From Conidiobolus incongruus B7586 (lineage: Eukaryota; Entomophthoromycota; Entomophthoromycetes; Entomophthorales; Conidiobolaceae), in contig JNEM01013195.1 of the NCBI GenBank assembly GCA_000697335.1, positions 1-13,117 of the forward strand: 13,117 nucleotides of DNA. The letters run 5' to 3'. How positions within the stretch are numbered: the stretch's first letter is position 1; each line of letters begins with the position of its first letter. Shown piece after piece: positions 9,091 through 13,117 of the stretch. Below the pieces are notes generated by a model. It was not told where the DNA came from and searched no databases. It worked only from the letters and a program-made list of their open reading frames with translations. Position numbers and translations under genes: made by a program.

Positions 9091-9363
9091 TTATTGATTG
9101 TTACTTTCATTAAATTTTTGAAATTCTGCTGTAGTACTTCCAGGACCAGTATAAAAGCTTTCCTTGTCTCCAATGGATTGAATTTCATGTACATCCTCTT
9201 CACTGAGGAAAGCTCCAGTTGGGCGTCGATTAGCGGCTTTATCCGCTGCACTTTGGACTCTAGATGAGTAAGATCCTCTTCCTGTTGGATGGCCTTTTTT
9301 GGTTTCAAAAGATTGAAATTTAGCTGCAGCTTCTTTGGATACACTCTGTTCATTCATTTTCAT
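9091..9363 (-). CDS. Small SMP-repeat (seed maturation protein / LEA-like) protein
   Basis: A 90-residue protein (88 if the second Met at 9357 is used, which aligns exactly with the start of the 7619-7885 product and has A at -3). It has two SMP-like repeats: residues 9-42 (SKEAAAKFQSFETKKGHPTG, then RGSY and VQSAADK) and residues 54-84 (LSEEDVHEIQSIGDKESFYT, then GPGST and FQKF). There is no Cys or Trp, and it is hydrophilic throughout. The second repeat ends FQKFNESNNQ, so the usual final FQS..D(K/R) is partly lost; otherwise this is a standard member. It ends in TAA. A cytosolic protective role is inferred from the SMP/LEA resemblance. The gene is intact although the DNA around it is very AT-rich. 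Confidence 0.88.
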   Translation of the reverse strand: MKMNEQSVSKEAAAKFQSFETKKGHPTGRGSYSSRVQSAADKAANRRPTGAFLSEEDVHEIQSIGDKESFYTGPGSTTAEFQKFNESNNQ

Positions 9364-9414
9364 TTAATAAAAATTCTCGTAATTATTCATCATTTTCCTG
9401 TATTGAGTAATAGA

Positions 9415-9445
9415 TATATACTAAATTATTTCAGCTATGATTTCA
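9415..9445 (-). promoter_or_regulatory. Promoter module: ATGAAATCAT site plus TAGTATATA box
   Basis: On the minus strand TGAAATCA (9438-9445) precedes TAGTATATA (9415-9423) with a 14-base gap, 52-75 bases upstream of the start at 9363. The identity with the 7938-7968 module extends beyond both sites (TAATGAAATCAT; ATTTAGTATATA), while most other flanking DNA has diverged. Confidence 0.65.
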
Positions 9446-10891
9446 TTACTAAAATAATTGTTACCAAGTTATTGGTAATCATTTCTATACTATCATCTCA
9501 TAGATATTTTCATTATTTAATAATATTATCTTAATCATATTTATAAACTTACAATGAATGAGAAATATTGATTAAACTGAATAAATTTGGACTTTAAATT
9601 TGGCAATAAAGCTTTTTTGAATAATTATAGTAAATAATCAATTTTTATTATTTTTCAAAAAATAACTGTTGACCTTTACATTACAATTATTCTTGCCATC
9701 GAATCTGAATTTAAAAACCTTAATAAATAATATAATACCAATTTTTTATATTTAATGAAAATATCATCAAGATTAGCATTTCTTTATCATTGGTGATGTT
9801 TCACAATTTAATTTACTACATTAATTATTACCATTCAAAATATTTACTTTAATAAATCAAATTCACCTATTAATGAGTAAAGTAAATGATATAAGTTTTT
9901 GAACATGAATGCACAATCAAATAAATTTGAATTTTTAAAGCTTTTACAGAACATAATTGTAATTGTTGTAGGTCCAATTTAGTTTGTTTTAGAGAACAAA
10001 TATGTATTGAGTATTGAATTATCTAACATTACACATTTACCAAGTGAATCAAATAATTCTATAAAAGGAAGAAGGTTCATAGCATAAAAATAATATACAA
10101 ATAATACTATTTATTCCAATATTTATAACAGAATAGACTAAGAAATTGGTAAATGGTTTATTTCTAATAATCATATTCCAATCTTATTATTCAATATATT
10201 GCTATCTTTCAAAACAGTTCGAAATAAATAGCTTGTTGAAAAATTACCTTAATACTTTATACTGGTAAATTGAGAAACAAAGTAACAAGAATTGGGTATT
10301 TATGATAATAAATGATATTGAACTGTGATATGCAATTGAAAATATATGATTATCAATGTGATAGGTTGTATTTAAATTTTCAATTAAAGATATTCATAAG
10401 GAAAAAGGAATAAAATTAAAAAGTTTAATGTTTAATCGATAATATATTATTTAGCTTACAAGTGAAATATTTAATTGTTAGTTAATAGTGATAATAGAGA
10501 ATGAAATTTCCAAAACATTATGATTAAATAGTTTTTAAGTTTGAGATTCAGTTTTTAATATTAAATATTTTGATTTTTTGAAAACTCACATCAAATTATA
10601 GATATTTTAAATTAATATCTATTTATACTTATATTAAATCAAAAACAAACTACATTTAAATATCACTCAATTTTGATATTTAGTTTATGAATAATAATTC
10701 GACAATTCAGAATTTAAACATTAACAGTTTTAAAAATGATTAAATCACATAACTTTTTTGGCTTAATCATATTCTAGAATCAATTGTCATATACATTTTA
10801 TATAATTAAGGCTTAGTTGAATATTTTAATTCAAAGCTATTTTATTGGTTATTGGTAATATAATGTAATTAATTCGACTTACAAAATATTA
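9446..10891. other. AT-rich spacer between paralogues
   Basis: The longest spacer of the array, 1.4 kb. I looked for a further decayed paralogue, using the GxPTGxGSY and QSIGD signatures on the minus strand, and found none. No RNA gene or transposon end is recognisable. Confidence 0.45.
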
Positions 10892-11154
10892 TTAGCTATT
10901 ACTTCTATCCTTATAGTTGTGGGATTGAGCTTACTACCACGACCAGTGTAAAAACCTTCACCATTCCAAATATCTTGAATCTCATTTACATCGTGAGCAC
11001 AAATAAGTTCACCATTTTTATTCATATATCAAGATTTGTCGAATGTACATTGAACTTAAGATAAATATGATCCCCTTCTAGTGGGCTGATCTCTACTCGC
11101 TTCTTAAGATTGAAAAGCAGCTGCTGCATTTTTGGAAATACCTTTTTCACTCAC
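10892..11154 (-). pseudogene. SMP-repeat gene, broken fifth paralogue
   Basis: On the minus strand the reading starts VSEKGISKNAAAAFQS, with GTG (11152-11154) where relatives have ATG. It continues through EASRDQPTRRGSY, GELICAHDVNEIQDI and GEGFYTGRGS, so both SMP repeats are recognisable. It carries three in-frame stops: after FQS, after GSYLS, and after the DKS that follows the first repeat. A frameshift falls just after GRGS, beyond which another frame gives QSHNYKDRSNS and a TAA at 10892-10894 where relatives end. At least two of the stops fall where relatives have Cys/Tyr/Phe and Glu/Lys/Arg, needing transversions, so this is ordinary decay rather than the C-to-T decay of the transposons. 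Loss looks recent, since most residues survive. Confidence 0.88.
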
Positions 11155-11221
11155 TTTCAATGGGATTTCAGTAAAAATTAGATATAATTTTTTTGTTAAC
11201 TAGTTAGAGTTGTTTTGATTA

Positions 11222-11229
11222 TGATCTCA
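11222..11229 (-). promoter_or_regulatory. Retained ATGAGATCAT site of the pseudogene
   Basis: TGAGATCA on the minus strand, 68 bases upstream of the former start, within the 63-76 base range of the intact genes. The TAGTATATA box expected about 14 bases further is absent; the region there reads TAACTAGTTA. A weaker ATTATATC lies nearer the start at about 11181-11188. Confidence 0.5.
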
Positions 11230-11841
11230 TTATTTGAATATATGAATTTAATTATTCAATTATGATTAAAACATCATTGATACTCATTAATGTGTCACTA
11301 ATATTTCATAATAGCCTCATCGGCATGGTTGATTACATATTCACTTTTGATGGATACAAAAGACTCTTACCCTTAATAATTTTTCATAACAAAATGATAG
11401 ATTTAGCAGTGAAATTGATATATATATCTGTTTTTAGTAGCTGAATTCGAATAATAATAATTAATTATAATAATCAAAATAATATATTTTTAAGAGTAAT
11501 TTATTTAATATCTCTATCATAATTTATTGATTTTTTTATTCTTATAATAAACCGAATCTTGAATTAATTTTATAATAAATCAAATCAACATTTAATCTCC
11601 GCTATTTCAAACAATATTGTAGTTTTATAAAAATTTACAGAATCACTATTATGTTAATAGTTATTTTAAAATAATTAGACCAAAGTTAATTTTCATATTT
11701 GAACTTTATCATCACAACTTACTTTGTTCATTATTTTCTAATTACAATTTAAATATTTCTTTATTAGGACAAACATATTTAGTTTGATTTATATCTTTTT
11801 ATTTGAAACAATCATTAATTTTCATTTATTTTCTTAGCAAC
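11230..11841. other. AT-rich spacer with one higher-GC patch
   Basis: Most is featureless. A patch at about 11300-11400 is richer in G and C and is open in more than one frame. The plus strand gives a 60-codon hydrophobic frame from 11262. The minus strand gives a short run ESFVSIKSEYVINHADEAIM. Neither is recognised, and I do not call a gene. Confidence 0.35.
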
Positions 11842-12111
11842 TCAATGAATAGTTCGATCCTTATAACTTTGAAACTTAGCAATAGTACTTCCTGGACCAG
11901 TGTAGAATCCTTCGCGATCTCCGATAGATCGAATGTTGACTACATCTTCATTGCTGATGAAATCCCCTTCTGGAGGTCGATCCTCAGTTTGATCCGCTAC
12001 ACTCTGTACTTTAGCAGCATAAGATCCCTTTCCAGTGGGATTGCCTTTGGCTGCTTCATAGGATTGGAATGCAGCGGAGGCTTCTTGAGATATTTTAGGC
12101 TTTTGAGGCAT
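11842..12111 (-). CDS. Small SMP-repeat (seed maturation protein / LEA-like) protein
   Basis: An 89-residue protein and the first gene of the array on the minus strand. Repeat 1, residues 8-41: SQEASAAFQSYEAAKGNPTG, then KGSYAAKVQSVAD. Repeat 2, residues 53-85: SNEDVVNIRSIGDREGFYTG, then PGST and FQSYKD. In repeat 2 the usual IQS is IRS. It has no Cys or Trp, is rich in Ala, Gly, Ser and charged residues, and lacks signal peptide or membrane segments, so a soluble cytosolic protein is expected. The SMP/LEA resemblance suggests a stress or dormancy role; that is inference. The start ATG at 12109-12111 is the only one giving the family's N-terminal length; the stop is TGA. Base composition is close to balanced, in sharp contrast to the flanks. 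Confidence 0.88.
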   Translation of the reverse strand: MPQKPKISQEASAAFQSYEAAKGNPTGKGSYAAKVQSVADQTEDRPPEGDFISNEDVVNIRSIGDREGFYTGPGSTIAKFQSYKDRTIH

Positions 12112-12151
12112 TTGTAATTTGTAAAAATCAAACTTAATTATTGTTTTATCA

Positions 12152-12181
12152 TATATACTATTGTGTGAATCGATGACTTCA
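12152..12181 (-). promoter_or_regulatory. Promoter module: ATGAAGTCAT site plus TAGTATATA box
   Basis: On the minus strand TGAAGTCA (12174-12181) precedes TAGTATATA (12152-12160) with a 13-base gap, 41-63 bases upstream of the start at 12111. The palindrome is extended here (GATGAAGTCATC). The DNA around the module is not otherwise similar to that of the other copies. Confidence 0.65.
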
Positions 12182-13117
12182 TCGTTTCTTGATCTTTATT
12201 AAAATTCAAAAAAATTGCTTAAATACTAGAGTATAAAAATAATCATCAATACTAGATAATAATGATCTTAATTAACATTATTGAAATCACCAATGTTTAA
12301 AACAGATACAATACTTATTTTGATTACAAATATTTGAGATATTTGGGGATTTAATATTAATACACCGAATGTCTTCATTTGTTTATTTCCCCATCAGATA
12401 AAAGAAAAAGAAAAAACAAAGTTAGAGCATATAGGTAAATATGCTATCTACCACATATTTCATTTATTTTCAAAATAATAAAAGTATTGTATTACATAAT
12501 TCACCTTTCTACAGGTTAAATTAAAAAGAATTTATGATTAATGAATTATTTAAAATGAAATTATATAATTTTTAAAACATTTTTAATTAATTATAGATCA
12601 GCAATCTTTAATTTGATTAATAATCCTGGTAATAATATTTGAAGTTTATGTGAATTAGTATTAATAAGAAATTAATATTTAAATAATAATTATATAATTA
12701 CTTAAATCAATTGAATACATTTGATTAATTTTGAATATTAACTTATGAAATAAGTATTATAAAAATTTTCAAATAGGAATAATAAAAAATCAATATTTTT
12801 TTCATTCTGAATATCATTAACATTAAATCCAGAATTAATTTTAAAATAATCCAATCTAATTCATCACCATATAAATAATGCTCATTTTATCTCTCATAAG
12901 AAAAATGATAAAATTTAGTTAAATTTGATAAAATATAAAAATATATTATTAATCTTATTTATTCATATTAACCTAATATTGATAATTAGTTAGATTTTGA
13001 CAAATTTTTAATATATCTTATAAATTTATTAATTTCATTTTATTTACAAAAATAATTAAACTAATTTATTTTATAAAATTTATCAAAATTAATATTTCAT
13101 TTCATAATATAATATAT
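12182..13117. other. AT-rich DNA without recognisable genes
   Basis: Distal upstream region of the 11842-12111 gene and beyond. A slightly GC-richer patch at about 12345-12460 includes an A/G-rich run and a small GCATAT...ATATGC inverted repeat. I see no gene, RNA or mobile element. The last 600 bases are nearly pure A and T. Confidence 0.5.

Noticed and set aside
9078-9353. Second minus-strand frame overlapping the 9091-9363 gene
   Set aside because: It is a frame-shifted reading of the same gene, Lys/Leu-rich and not matching the family.
9289-9534. Plus-strand hydrophobic frame across the start of the 9091-9363 gene
   Set aside because: It lies across the conserved promoter and start of a real gene. 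Its hydrophobic, Phe/Ile-rich product is what AT-rich DNA gives by chance.
11262-11444. Plus-strand 60-codon hydrophobic frame
   Set aside because: No recognisable motif, no supporting neighbour, and other frames are open over the same patch. Noted only as part of the spacer.
11803-12117. Plus-strand 104-codon frame opposite the 11842-12111 gene
   Set aside because: It is longer than the real gene, but its protein is not conserved among the paralogues, while the minus-strand frame is.
1-13117. tRNA, rRNA, CRISPR, LTR or capsid-bearing element
   Set aside because: I read both strands for cloverleaf signatures, spaced repeats, long terminal direct repeats and polymerase or capsid motifs and saw none that I could support.

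Overview
The window is extremely AT-rich. In it sits a small tandem family of intact genes with visibly higher GC, and to their left a graveyard of DNA transposons. Intron-less small ORFs, Tc1- and mariner-type elements, and a decay pattern dominated by C-to-T / G-to-A transitions (Gln CAA to TAA, Trp TGG to TAG/TAA, Asp to Asn) suggest a filamentous fungus with repeat-induced point mutation (RIP) or a similar process. The organism is inferred, not read directly. The standard genetic code fits: the intact genes use CAA/CAG for Gln and end in TAA or TGA.

Left part (1-5970). After 1.3 kb of featureless AT-rich DNA come two copies of one Tc1-like (DD34E) element in the same orientation, about 80 bp apart (1318-2577 and 2657-5237). 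Each has terminal inverted repeats of nearly 70 bp, and the transposase lies on the minus strand. The second copy is split by a complete-length mariner (DD34D) element at 2901-4209. Its TA target duplication and inverted repeats can be read, and removing it restores alignment to the first copy. All three transposases are dead.

Right part (5970-13117). Two coding-like but broken stretches of unknown origin (5975-6060 and 6240-6570) lead into a minus-strand array of five paralogues: four intact (6569-6826, 7619-7885, 9091-9363, 11842-12111) and one pseudogene (10892-11154). Each encodes about 85-90 residues made of two SMP-like (seed maturation protein, LEA-type) repeats, so the products are probably small hydrophilic stress or desiccation proteins. 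Three intact copies share a promoter module: a near-palindromic ATGARRTCAT site 13-14 bp upstream of a TAGTATATA box, 41-76 bp upstream of the start codon. The pseudogene keeps the palindrome at the right distance but has lost the TATA-like box. The most divergent copy (6569-6826) has neither in the usual place. Long AT-rich spacers with no recognisable genes separate the paralogues.
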